Below, in pieces: positions 42,322 to 49,648 of a DNA stretch of 59,468 bases. The stretch is from positions 1-59,468 of the forward strand of contig ONDA01000016.1 of NCBI GenBank assembly GCA_900316475.1. The letters are read 5' to 3'. The notes under the pieces were generated by a model. The model was not told where the DNA came from. It searched no databases and saw only the letters and a program-made list of their open reading frames with translations. Position numbers and translations under genes: made by a program. Source of the stretch: an uncultured Prevotellaceae bacterium. Its GTDB lineage: Bacteria > Bacteroidota > Bacteroidia > Bacteroidales > Bacteroidaceae. Within the stretch, counting starts at the first letter, position 1. The number at the start of each line of letters is the position of its first letter.

Positions 42322-43150
42322 CTACTTCACGTTAAATCCAATCCCAGCGAGTTTCTCTCGGATGCCTGCCTTCGCCACCCGTTGTTGTGGTCAATGAGCC
42401 ATTGGCAAGCACAAGGCCGATACGGCCTGTTGGCGAGAGGTGATGCACCATGTGCTGAATCCAGGCATAGTTGGCATTACGCAGGTTGCCCTGATGCTGC
42501 TGAATGAACTTGGCACTCTGCACAAACATACCACCGGAGCCACAGACAGGGTCATAGACACGACCCTCGAAGGGCTGAAGCACTTCTACGATAGTGCGGA
42601 CAATGCAGGAAGGGGTGTAGAATTCACCACCCGACGACTGGGTTTCAGCCGCAAAGTTCTGCAGGCAGTATTCATACACGCGGCCGAAGAGGTCGATGCC
42701 TTCGCCTTGTGCATGCATATCCATGTTGTCGAAGATTTCAACGACCTCGCCCAAGCGGATCTTGTCAATCTCAGGACGGGAGTAGTTGTTGGGCATCACC
42801 TTCTTCAAGCGGGGATTCTCACGGCCAATCTCTTCAAGGGCATGGTCGATGACTTGTCCTATCTCAGGGCTGTGCGCCTTGTTGGCTATGACATTCCATC
42901 GAGCATCCTGTGGCACCCAGAAAACATGCTCTGCGGTGTATTCATCGCGGTCTTCCTCGAAGCCGTCGCCTTCGTCAACAAGTTCTTTGTAACGCTTCTC
43001 GAAACAATCGCTGATATATTTAAGGAATACGAGACCCAACACCACATTCTGATACTCTGATGCAGTAAGGTTGCCGCGAAGCTTGTTCGCGCTGTCCCAT
43101 ATTCGGTCTTCAATAGACTTTCCCTTTATTACTTTTCCTTTCTTTGCCAT
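42322..43150 (-). pseudogene. hsdM: Type I methyltransferase HsdM, broken by two deletions
   Basis: Normal HsdM is about 500 aa; this frame gives 272. It is intact through the SAM motif DPVCGSGGMFVQS (about residue 200) and QQHQGN. It then jumps straight to NANYAWIQHM, the sequence that normally comes ~100 residues later, so the catalytic NPPF motif and its surroundings are lost in frame. After GLVLANGSLTTTTGGEG it jumps again: one frame over, the DNA reads GIREKLAGIGFNVK then stop at 42322, which looks like the extreme C-terminus of HsdM. The second junction is out of frame, so the translated product ends RHPRETRWDWI. Methylation activity is not expected. Confidence 0.85.
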
Positions 43151-43177
43151 GCTTGTACCGTTTTAGGTAATTGACCG

Positions 43178-43185
43178 CAAAGTTA
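43178..43185 (-). promoter_or_regulatory. Promoter -7 box TAACTTTG for the type I locus
   Basis: TAnnTTTG consensus 28 nt before the hsdM ATG; all genes from hsdM to hsdR follow on the same strand with short gaps. Confidence 0.65.
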
Positions 43186-43332
43186 CGAAAAAAGTCTGTA
43201 ACGAAAGACAGATTTTCGAAGATTAACGCAGAACTATCGTAAAATAAAGGCAATACGAGGAAAAACAAGGGATTGAGGCATGGGGGAATAAGGCAACTTG
43301 ATGCGGATTGGTGTATGAGTTAGGTCTCTAAA

Positions 43333-43370
43333 TCGGACTCGGCCCTGCCGCTTGCCAAAGCAAGAACCCG
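43333..43370. repeat. Intergenic relic of the CGCTCG...CTTGC-GCAAG insert family
   Basis: Reads GACTCGGCC...CCGCTTGCC AAA GCAAGAAC. The 3' hairpin (CTTGC...GCAAG) and following GAAC match the insert at 43782-43815; the 5' CTCGGC also matches. Weaker than the coding copies. Confidence 0.45.
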
Positions 43371-43506
43371 TTTGAGCCATCTCTGACAGTTAAACTTTTC
43401 TAATTCCGAGGGTACGAAAAAGGCAGAATGACGCAATTCAAACTGACAGGTTTTCGACTCAATAAACTGCAAAGAATTGCCGAAGAAGCATCTCAGAAAA
43501 TGGTGT

Positions 43507-43514
43507 TATATTTG
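43507..43514 (+). promoter_or_regulatory. Promoter -7 box TATATTTG of the recombinase remnant
   Basis: TAnnTTTG consensus 28 nt before the ATG at 43543. Confidence 0.55.
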
Positions 43515-43695
43515 CAGCCTGAAATTAAAAAAGGAATTTGAAATGAGATCAACTTTCAAGATTTTGTTCTACGCGAACAAGGGCAAGGAGAAGGATGGGA
43601 TTGTTCCTATCATGGGCAGGATTCCCATCAACGGTACACAGTGCCAGTTTTCATGCAAGTGCAGCATACCGCCGGCTATGTGGAACGTGAAGGGC

Positions 43696-43727
43696 CGCTC
43701 GAACTTGTTCGCTTTGCCCCTGCAAAG
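43696..43727 (+). repeat. Palindromic insert 1 in the recombinase gene (32 bp)
   Basis: Lies between GTGAAGGGC and AACTGTGCC. Structure: CGCT, hairpin CGAAC-tt-GTTCG, hairpin CTTTGC-ccct-GCAAAG. Causes a frame change. Its first 10 bases (CGCTCGAACT) and the GTTCGCTT after them recur in the relaxase at 47704. Confidence 0.75.
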
Positions 43728-43781
43728 AACTGTGCCAAGGGGCGAAGCAAGGAAGCCTTGCAGTTGAACCGAGACCTTGAC

Positions 43782-43815
43782 CGCTCGGCGACGAAGGAGA
43801 CGCTTGCAAGGCAAG
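43782..43815 (+). repeat. Palindromic insert 2 in the recombinase gene (34 bp)
   Basis: Lies between GACCTTGAC and AACATCAAG. Opens CGCTCG and ends with the hairpin CTTGC-aag-GCAAG. Together with insert 1 it restores the original frame (32+34=66). Confidence 0.7.
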
Positions 43816-44098
43816 AACATCAAGGCACAGATTATCAAGCACTATCAGCATCTTTCTGACCGTGAGGCTTTCGTGACGGCAGAGATGGTACGCAATTCCT
43901 ATCAGGGATTCGGCAGCGAGTATGAAACATTGCTCAACGCATTCGACAAGGACATCACCAGTTTCAAGAAGCGTGTCGGCAAGGACAGGGTAATAAGCAC
44001 CCTGTGGGCAATGCAACTCTCCAGAAAGGACGTGGCATCGTTCATCGAATCCCATTATCGCCGTAAGGACATATCTATGCTGGTAATCGACTTGAGTC

Positions 44099-44108
44099 GC
44101 TTCGCTCG
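44099..44108 (+). repeat. Short insert 3 in the recombinase gene (about 10 bp)
   Basis: CGCTTCGCTC between GACTTGAGT and GTCAAAGAACTG. The following codons change frame by +1 from here. Boundaries are uncertain by a few bases. Confidence 0.5.
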
Positions 44109-44317
44109 TCAAAGAACTGACACCCGACTTTATCAAGGACTTCGCTGTCTATCTCAGCACGGACAGAGGACTTGCCAACGGAACCATCTGGCAGCGTTGT
44201 ATGTGGCTAAAAGGTGTTGTTCTGAGAGCGCACTATAACGGCAAGATTCCTCGCAACCCATTTGCACAGTTTCATATCATTCCCAACTGCAAAGAAAGGG
44301 CATATCTGACAGAAGAC

Positions 44318-44338
44318 AATGGTGAGCACCAATCGTCA
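44318..44338 (+). repeat. Palindromic insert 4 in the recombinase gene (21 bp)
   Basis: Interrupts the family sequence LTED-ELKTVM. It contains ATGGTGAGCACCAATCGTC, identical over 19 bases to the insert in the relaxase at 47930. The centre GGTG-AG-CACC is a hairpin. Read here as NGEHQSS. Confidence 0.8.
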
Positions 44339-44501
44339 GAACTGAAGACCGTCATGACCCATGAGTTTGAGGATGCCGACCTGGCCTTTGTGCGTGATAC
44401 GTTTATCTTTGTCTGCTTCACCGCCCTTTCATTCATCGACGTGAAGGAACTGACTACGGATATTTGAGCATCCCCGCCAAACGGGGAAGCGGCCTTTTTG
44501 T

Positions 44502-44574
44502 TTTTCGTTGGGCGTTTCCCACGTTGGGATAGCCCTTTCCAATTTTCGTTGGGTGCTTCCCGCATCAGGATAGC
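44502..44574. repeat. Tandem direct repeat, 41-bp period
   Basis: TTTTCGTTGGGCGTTTCCCA...GGGATAGC (44502-44533) is repeated as TTTTCGTTGGGTGCTTCCCG...AGGATAGC (44543-44574). It sits just past the point where the recombinase is cut off. Confidence 0.7.
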
Positions 44575-44699
44575 GATATACAATCTCAAATTTAGTCAAA
44601 AATCTACGATTTTATTCCATTCTGAACATTTTTCTACTAAAATTACATAAAATTTAGCACTTTTTTAGATGAACAGGTGGCATTGCGGAGATTTTTGAC

Positions 44700-44707
44700 T
44701 ATTTTTG
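44700..44707 (+). promoter_or_regulatory. Promoter -7 box TATTTTTG
   Basis: TAnnTTTG consensus; would give a ~230-nt leader to the LRR lipoprotein. Confidence 0.45.
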
Positions 44708-44938
44708 CATCGTGTTCTGATGAACGCATAATTTTGTTGGCTCAATTTCCCATACGAATTGCGACCTCGAAAGAGAAAGAGAGCAAAACCAAATCTCCGT
44801 TGGAGTATGTGCTTTATAGCGCAGACTTCACCATAGGAGATTTGAGGCTGTCGCAAGCCTGTATGGGAATATGGCGGGGCTGCGCTATTCTATTTATAAG
44901 GAGAAGTACCCTAAAGATAAAAATATTAACGAATAAGA

Positions 44939-46921
44939 ATGTTTATGAAAAAAAATGTAAAACTATGGAGTTTGCTAACCATGATGATGTTGGCAATATT
45001 GAGTGTTGGAGTATCTTCATGCGGAGATGATGACGATAACGGGGGAGGCAGTAATAACAATCTTATCCAAACCCTAAAATCAAGCAAGTGGATAACAAGA
45101 GATTCTTCTTATGGTGAAGGCTCAAACAATCACGCATGGGTAGATATTGAAACATGGTTTTTGTATTTCACGTCTGACAATTCAGGAGTGAGCTATTGGA
45201 TTCAAAAAGATTATGATACTGATTTGGGTAATTCGACAAGAAAGGAATATGTGCTATTTACTTATTCCGTATCAGGTAATACTGTTACAATAACAGATGA
45301 AAACCACAATGTTTCGAAGTACAATTTCCAAAGTGGCTATTTAGTATCCGAATCAGGAGGAACGATCTTCGAATCTTCACCGATGACTTCAAGCGATTAT
45401 GAGCTTGTCCGTAGTCTTAGCCCAAAGATAGGAACATGCGGCAGTGGTTTGAAATATTCATTTGATGATAGAACAAAAAAACTTACTATCAGTGGTTCAG
45501 GAAGGATGAACGATTATACATCTTCAAACCAACCTTGGCATGATTTTGCTATCTCAGAAATCATTATAGAAGAAGGTTGTACATATGTTGGCAGTCATGC
45601 ATTTCATAAATTGAAATACGCAGTTTCTGAAATAGATTTGCCTAACACGCTTCAGGAAATAGGAGATTACGCTTTCTGTGATTTACTTATTAGTGATATA
45701 ATGGTACCTACAGGCATTGTAAAAATCGGACAATATGCTTTTTCCGATTGTGAGTACTTAAAGAAGGCCAACTTTGCTGGTTGTGATGTTTTGGAAGAAA
45801 TTGGAGATTATGCATTTGGATTCTGCCCTATTAATATGGGATATTTCTCATTTCCTAAAAACATGAAAAAAATTGGATCTTTCGCTTTCTTTTCTTCATC
45901 ATTTAGCAGCTTAACTCTAAATGATAAATTGGAATCAATAGGTGATGGAGCATTTGGAAAAGTTAATGCAACAAAAGTAGACATTCCAAATTCTGTAAAA
46001 TCTATTGGTTCCCAAGCATTCCAGGGAAGCTTCAGTGAGATAAGAATTGGAACAGGACTAAGTACAATTGGAGATATGCCATTTGTGACATCTAAGAGCG
46101 GAAAGATGTATGTTAATTTAGGCAAACCATTAAGTTTGCCTTCCACTGTATATCAATACATCATTGCAAACACCTATGGTAACAATGCTGCAAGTTCATG
46201 GACTCTTTATGTGCCAAAAGGAAGTAAATCTGCTTATCAAAGTGCAACTGGATGGAAAACGTTTAAATCCATTATTGAAGACACATCGCTTACCAGTGGC
46301 AATGGAAGTGGTAACGGTGATGACAACCAAGGTGGCGGTTCTTTAACAGGCACTGTGCAAGGGCATGATTATGTCGACTTAGGTCTAAGCGTAAAATGGG
46401 CTACTTGTAACGTTGGTGCTACCGCTCCTGAAAAAAACGGGTGGTATTTCCAATGGGGAGAGACTACGACATCATCTATACCTGATGATTACGCATCTTT
46501 TCTGTGTTGGGAGTTTTATGAGTTCTATGATGATGATACAAATTCTTGTAAATATATCGGCAACGATATCAGTGGAACAAAATATGATGCTGCCTATAAA
46601 AAATGGGGAAACAAATGGAGAATGGCAACAATAGAAGAGTGGAAAGAACTGGTTAATAATTGCAGTTGGAAATATACGACACAAAATGGCGCTGAGGGAC
46701 TCTTAGGAACAGCAAAAAACGGTCAAACGATATTCTTACCTGCTGCAGGAAGAATGGAGGGTTCAATGAGTACAGATGGGGGCTACTATTGGAGTTCGAA
46801 CTACTATCCTAACGATGACAAATCTGCACAATATGCAGTCTTTCATGATGACTCATATAAGCCTCAACTGAAAGAATGGTCTCGCTGTGCGGGTATGAGT
46901 ATACGAGCTGTAACAGAGTAA
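44939..46921 (+). CDS. Surface lipoprotein with BspA-like leucine-rich repeats
   Basis: 660 aa. Signal peptide with lipobox Cys28 followed by GDDDDN, an acidic stretch that favours surface export of lipoproteins in this phylum. Residues ~150-450 hold LRR_5/BspA repeats (IGDYAFCDL, IGQYAFSDC, IGDYAFGFC, IGSFAFFSS, IGDGAFGKV, IGSQAFQGS). A Gly/Asn linker leads to a C-terminal domain (VDLGLSVKWATCNVGA, WRMATIEEWKEL, YYWSS) common on Prevotella and Fibrobacter secreted proteins. Likely adhesin or host/glycan binding. Codon use is A/T-rich relative to the core genes, so it probably arrived with the mobile element. Start may be Met3 (44945). Confidence 0.85.
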   Translation: MFMKKNVKLWSLLTMMMLAILSVGVSSCGDDDDNGGGSNNNLIQTLKSSKWITRDSSYGEGSNNHAWVDIETWFLYFTSDNSGVSYWIQKDYDTDLGNSTRKEYVLFTYSVSGNTVTITDENHNVSKYNFQSGYLVSESGGTIFESSPMTSSDYELVRSLSPKIGTCGSGLKYSFDDRTKKLTISGSGRMNDYTSSNQPWHDFAISEIIIEEGCTYVGSHAFHKLKYAVSEIDLPNTLQEIGDYAFCDLLISDIMVPTGIVKIGQYAFSDCEYLKKANFAGCDVLEEIGDYAFGFCPINMGYFSFPKNMKKIGSFAFFSSSFSSLTLNDKLESIGDGAFGKVNATKVDIPNSVKSIGSQAFQGSFSEIRIGTGLSTIGDMPFVTSKSGKMYVNLGKPLSLPSTVYQYIIANTYGNNAASSWTLYVPKGSKSAYQSATGWKTFKSIIEDTSLTSGNGSGNGDDNQGGGSLTGTVQGHDYVDLGLSVKWATCNVGATAPEKNGWYFQWGETTTSSIPDDYASFLCWEFYEFYDDDTNSCKYIGNDISGTKYDAAYKKWGNKWRMATIEEWKELVNNCSWKYTTQNGAEGLLGTAKNGQTIFLPAAGRMEGSMSTDGGYYWSSNYYPNDDKSAQYAVFHDDSYKPQLKEWSRCAGMSIRAVTE

Positions 46922-46964
46922 AAAACATCATGGGTGCAGAGCCTTGACCAGCGATGTTTTTATT
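46922..46964 (+). terminator. Terminator-like hairpin after the LRR lipoprotein
   Basis: AAAACATC (46922-46929) pairs with GATGTTTT (46953-46960) and a T-rich end; loop 23 nt. A further GCGGGAACC/GGTTCCCG pair follows at about 46970-47008. Confidence 0.55.
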
Positions 46965-47040
46965 AAACAGCGGGAACCCAGTGCTGACATTTTCGGCCTC
47001 GGTTCCCGTCCTTTGTTTCTCCACATTATTATCTCTTCCA

Positions 47041-47067
47041 GACCGTCCGTTGCGGCGGTCTTTTTTT
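47041..47067 (+). terminator. Second terminator hairpin
   Basis: GACCGTC/GGCGGTC stem with a short loop and seven T (47061-47067). Confidence 0.65.
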
Positions 47068-47210
47068 GTGCCAGACTTCGCGACGAACTGGATAGGATAG
47101 CACGACGGTTGGGAGGCAAGCGCATGAGTGCATCAGGCATCGTTGAGAGCATGGTGAAACACCACCTGATAACGTATGGCGACGAACTGAAAGAATGGTA
47201 TAATTTGTAA
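47068..47210 (+). pseudogene. C-terminal fragment of a DUF3408/mobilization-type protein
   Basis: The fragment RDELDRIARRLGGKRMSASG, then IVESMVKHHLITYGDELKEW, matches the helical C-terminus of small conjugation/mobilization proteins (DUF3408 or MobA-like) that precede the relaxase gene in Bacteroidota elements. The N-terminal part is missing; a terminator lies directly before it. An open frame from 46944 covers it but includes terminator sequence, so I treat only this piece as genuine. Confidence 0.55.
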
Positions 47211-47220
47211 GCGATAAGCA

Positions 47221-47330
47221 TAGAGTCTGCGACTGCACATAATGGATCTGACACCGAAGGTGGCACAATCGTCTGGATACTTCGTATGGAGTGCGGCGAG
47301 GTTCTATCTATCTATACTCGCCAATAATAG
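47221..47330. other. Candidate oriT region
   Basis: Between the mobilization fragment and the relaxase: hairpin CACC-gaa-GGTG (47252-47262) and an inverted repeat GGCGAG/CTCGCC (47295-47300 and 47317-47322) around TTCTATCTATCTATA. Position and inverted repeats fit an origin of transfer; no nick site can be assigned. Confidence 0.45.
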
Positions 47331-47703
47331 GCCTGCTTGGAGAAATTACTAATATGGTAAGAATGTATAAACAAGACAGCAAAAAGAAGAAAAGATGATA
47401 GGAAAAATCATGAAGGCAGCATCATTTAGCAGATGCGTCCACTATGTGACAGGCAAGGAAGATGCAAGAATCCTTGCCTCAGATGGTGTGTTGCTGACCA
47501 CCACGCAAGACATCATCGACAGCTTTGAGGTCCAACGACAGATGAATTCCAGAATCTCAAAGCCTGTAGGTCATATCGCCTTGAGTTTTCTGCCAGAAGA
47601 CAAGGACAAGTTGACCGATGAAATGATGACGAGGATTGCACGGGAGTACATGGAACTGATGGGCATAAAGGACACACAGTTTCTCCTTGTGCGCCACTTC
47701 GAC

Positions 47704-47742
47704 CGCTCGAACTCTGTTCGCTTGCTACCAACGGGACGCAAG
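47704..47742 (+). repeat. Palindromic insert 5 in the relaxase gene (39 bp, in frame)
   Basis: Opens CGCT, hairpin CGAAC-tct-GTTCG, then CTTGC-12 nt-GCAAG. Same layout as inserts 1 and 2 in the recombinase. It lies within the conserved HFD-NPHCH stretch. Confidence 0.75.
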
Positions 47743-47929
47743 AATGGCAATCCCCACTGCCATCTGGTCTATAACCTCATCAACAACGAGGGAAAAACCA
47801 TCACAGATCAGAACGATTTTAGTCGAAACGAACAGGTGACAAAAACTGCTTAAACGGAAGTGTGGGCTGAAATTTTCAAAGGGTAAGTACAAGACTAAAA
47901 CCGAGCGATTAAGGGGCTGTGAAAAGACG

Positions 47930-47950
47930 ATGGTGAGCACCAATCGTCCG
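47930..47950 (+). repeat. Palindromic insert 6 in the relaxase gene (21 bp, in frame)
   Basis: Contains ATGGTGAGCACCAATCGTC, identical over 19 bases to insert 4 in the recombinase. With flanking GACG it forms a near-perfect palindrome GACGATGGTG-AG-CACCAATCGTC (one bulge). Read here as MVSTNRP, a different frame from insert 4. Confidence 0.85.
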
Positions 47951-48636
47951 AAATACGATATTCATCATCTCGTCATGAACACGTTGGCACAGGCCACTTC
48001 ATGGAAAGAATTAAACTCACATCTCAAAGAAGAGGGTGTCAGTATGGAGGTCGTGATGAGGACAAAGGATAGTCGGGATATGAAAGATGTGCAGGGCATT
48101 CGCTTCACGAAAGAGGGGCTAACCTTTAAGGCTTCACAGCTAAAACGCGGAATGACTTTTGCAAAGATGGATGCAATCATCAGAAGAAATGCGGAGAAAG
48201 CGCAGCAAGTGAAAACAAATGGACGATTACAGTCAACGCATTACGAATTGCCAAAACAAGAAGCCAACCCAGAGCCACAGAAACATACCGAATCATCCAT
48301 TTCAATTTCCTCATTGAGCCTATTCGATACGAACAATCCCGTCTATAATCCAGCCGAGGAAGATTTCAGAAGGCGGATGCAAAAGAAAAAGAAGCGAGGA
48401 CTGAGATTATAATGATAACTGTTTCTCGTTCAAATAATGAAGATGGGGCCTGTCCAACTGGTGACAGGCTCCACATTGATCATATCTGAAGTCCAGCCTA
48501 AGATCTGGACGAGTATTTATCCGAATTATCCCATTAAAATGGTCTTCACCCTTTGATTCTTGGATGCTTTTCAAAGAAAAGAGGGCTCGTGGAAGAACTT
48601 TTTTAGAAATTGTGCATTTGAATAGAAAAAAAATCA

Positions 48637-48644
48637 TATCTTTG
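48637..48644 (+). promoter_or_regulatory. Promoter -7 box TATCTTTG of the deiminase row
   Basis: TAnnTTTG consensus 36 nt before the ATG at 48681. A GGCCTGTC/GACAGGC hairpin lies upstream at about 48457-48474. Confidence 0.6.
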
Positions 48645-48680
48645 TGGTCAAAAAATGGCAATACACAAAGTGAATACATT

Positions 48681-48932
48681 ATGGAGATAGAAGAGAATAA
48701 AATGAAGAGTATTCTTGCAGACTTAGAGAGATATAGGTCTGAATACTATTCTGCAAGTGGTAGAACACGTGAGAGAATTGCAGATAACGTTAGATGTTAT
48801 GGTAACAATTTGCCCGATGAATTATATTTTGAATTAAATCAAAATAGTGCATCTGGTCTTTTTAAACCAGGATTCTTTGAATCAGACTTAGACCGTTCTA
48901 TAAGTATACTTTCAGGTTTACTGGCCAAATAA
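48681..48932 (+). CDS. Unknown 83-aa helical protein
   Basis: MEIEENKMKSILADLERYRS opens a charged, probably helical protein; the second half is NVRCYGNNLPDELYFELNQN then SASGLFKPGFFESDLDRSIS. No signal peptide or membrane segment. I do not recognise it. It is first behind a promoter and followed by the 220-aa protein after 49 bp, so it belongs to the same row. Start chosen at 48681 because the promoter box lies inside the longer upstream frame. Confidence 0.55.
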   Translation: MEIEENKMKSILADLERYRSEYYSASGRTRERIADNVRCYGNNLPDELYFELNQNSASGLFKPGFFESDLDRSISILSGLLAK

Positions 48933-48981
48933 GCGTGCGAAATGGTAACTATTTTTTTTACTTGCGAAACTTGAATCATAT

Positions 48982-49644
48982 ATGACACTAAAGGAGAAAC
49001 TGCTTAAATTCAATGGTTCGAATGACGAAGATGAACTTCTGAAGATGTTCGACGAACTTGCCCCAAGTTTCCTCTATGGAGGTTTTATAAAGGTGAGAGA
49101 TGATTATCAGGTATTCATCAGAACCGTGGAATTCTATTTCCATAGTGAGAAGACCTATGGCATTCATGATCCGATAGTTTACCACCGCAATATACGAAAC
49201 AGGGAAGGACGCATATTACATGAACAGCCCTATTTCCCAACGATGACATTGCATGCACACAATTCCGGCTTTGACATCACATTTGAGAATAAAGATGAGA
49301 AATATAGAGCATCTGCGCTTATCCGAACATACGAGGTTAAAGACAAACAGGGAAATTATTTGATCTGGAGAAAGGATGAAGAATCAGGGAATTACATGTT
49401 TCAGTCTTCTGATATCTATGGCTTTAACACTCAATCGACCTATCTTTATACGCTATTAAACGGATTCTCGTTAGAAACTGCGAATGATATTCAGTGGATA
49501 GAAGAACCAAGACAACAGACATTAGCAATTGAACCGAGACCACGAAAGAATGTATTTAAGTCAGAAAGTGAATGGAAATACATTCCTGTCAAGATTAACA
49601 GTTGTGAACGTATGTGGAGTTTTACACGTAAAGACGAAATATAA
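48982..49644 (+). CDS. Unknown 220-aa protein
   Basis: Soluble, no signal. The centre (FIRTVEFYFHSEK, DPIVYHRN, FPTMTLHAHNSGFDITFEN, SALIRTYEV) has an arrangement that recalls the alkyladenine-DNA-glycosylase (MPG) fold: an E-x-Y/F strand, a DPxxH/YHRN segment and an ALIRxxE strand. This is a recollection of pattern only; I cannot verify it. The C-terminus is basic (KSESEWKYIPVKINSCERMW). It lies 4 bp before the deiminase gene, so the two are very likely cotranslated. Confidence 0.55.
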   Translation: MTLKEKLLKFNGSNDEDELLKMFDELAPSFLYGGFIKVRDDYQVFIRTVEFYFHSEKTYGIHDPIVYHRNIRNREGRILHEQPYFPTMTLHAHNSGFDITFENKDEKYRASALIRTYEVKDKQGNYLIWRKDEESGNYMFQSSDIYGFNTQSTYLYTLLNGFSLETANDIQWIEEPRQQTLAIEPRPRKNVFKSESEWKYIPVKINSCERMWSFTRKDEI

Positions 49645-49648
49645 GGTT

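Larger units (their letters stand above)
43186..43542. other. Intergenic region between hsdM and the recombinase remnant
   Basis: No gene seen. It holds a relic related to the palindromic inserts (about 43333-43370, with CGCTTGCC AAA GCAAG) and the promoter box of the recombinase at 43507-43514. Confidence 0.55.
43543..44467 (+). pseudogene. Tyrosine recombinase (integrase) remnant with palindromic inserts
   Basis: Pieces of a Bacteroidota mobile-element integrase appear in order: arm-binding start MRSTFKILFYANKGKEKDG; NCAKGRSKEALQLNRDLD; core-binding KAQIIKHYQHLSDREAF to RRKDISMLVIDLS; then KELTPDFIKDFAVYLSTDRG to ELTTDI stop. The pieces lie in three successive frames, joined by inserts at 43696-43727 (32 bp), 43782-43815 (34 bp), about 44099-44108 (10 bp) and 44318-44338 (21 bp). 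Removing the inserts gives one continuous protein up to ELTTDI, just at the start of the catalytic domain; the catalytic Arg, His and Tyr are missing. It cannot be active. Confidence 0.85.
44468..44938. other. Region between recombinase remnant and LRR lipoprotein
   Basis: No gene that I can support. It holds a CCCCG-ccaaa-CGGGG hairpin (about 44472-44487), a 41-bp tandem pair (44502-44574), an A/T-rich stretch, and a TATTTTTG promoter box (44700-44707). A 117-codon frame from 44677 has no recognisable features and overlaps the lipoprotein start. Confidence 0.55.
47395..48412 (+). pseudogene. MobB-type relaxase, interrupted by a frameshift and two inserts
   Basis: The N-terminal part (MIGKIMKAASFSRCVHYVTG, KPVGHIALSFLPEDKDKLTD, and the metal-site PHCHLVYNLIN) and the C-terminal part (KRKCGLKFSKGKYKTKTERL, KYDIHHLVMNTLAQATSWKE, QGIRFTKEGLTFKASQL) form one relaxase. 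Between them the run of five A at 47841-47845 has one base too many, giving a stop shortly after (TKTA stop). Two insertions are in frame: 47704-47742 (reads RSNSVRLLPTGRK, inside the HFD...PHCH active region) and 47930-47950 (MVSTNRP). With these repaired, ~320 aa. The HUH-like histidines PHCH are still present but the insertion is close to them. Confidence 0.85.

Noticed and set aside
44677-45030. 117-codon frame before and over the LRR lipoprotein start
   Set aside because: No features; overlaps a gene with clear signal peptide in another frame.
46944-47067. N-terminal part of the 88-codon frame before the mobilization fragment
   Set aside because: This part is made of terminator hairpins and T tracts and does not resemble protein; only the C-terminal part after 47067 looks genuine.
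47841-47850. Programmed frameshift in the relaxase at the five-A run
   Set aside because: Five A is a common site of simple indels, no stimulatory structure is evident, and other damage is present; treated as a mutation.
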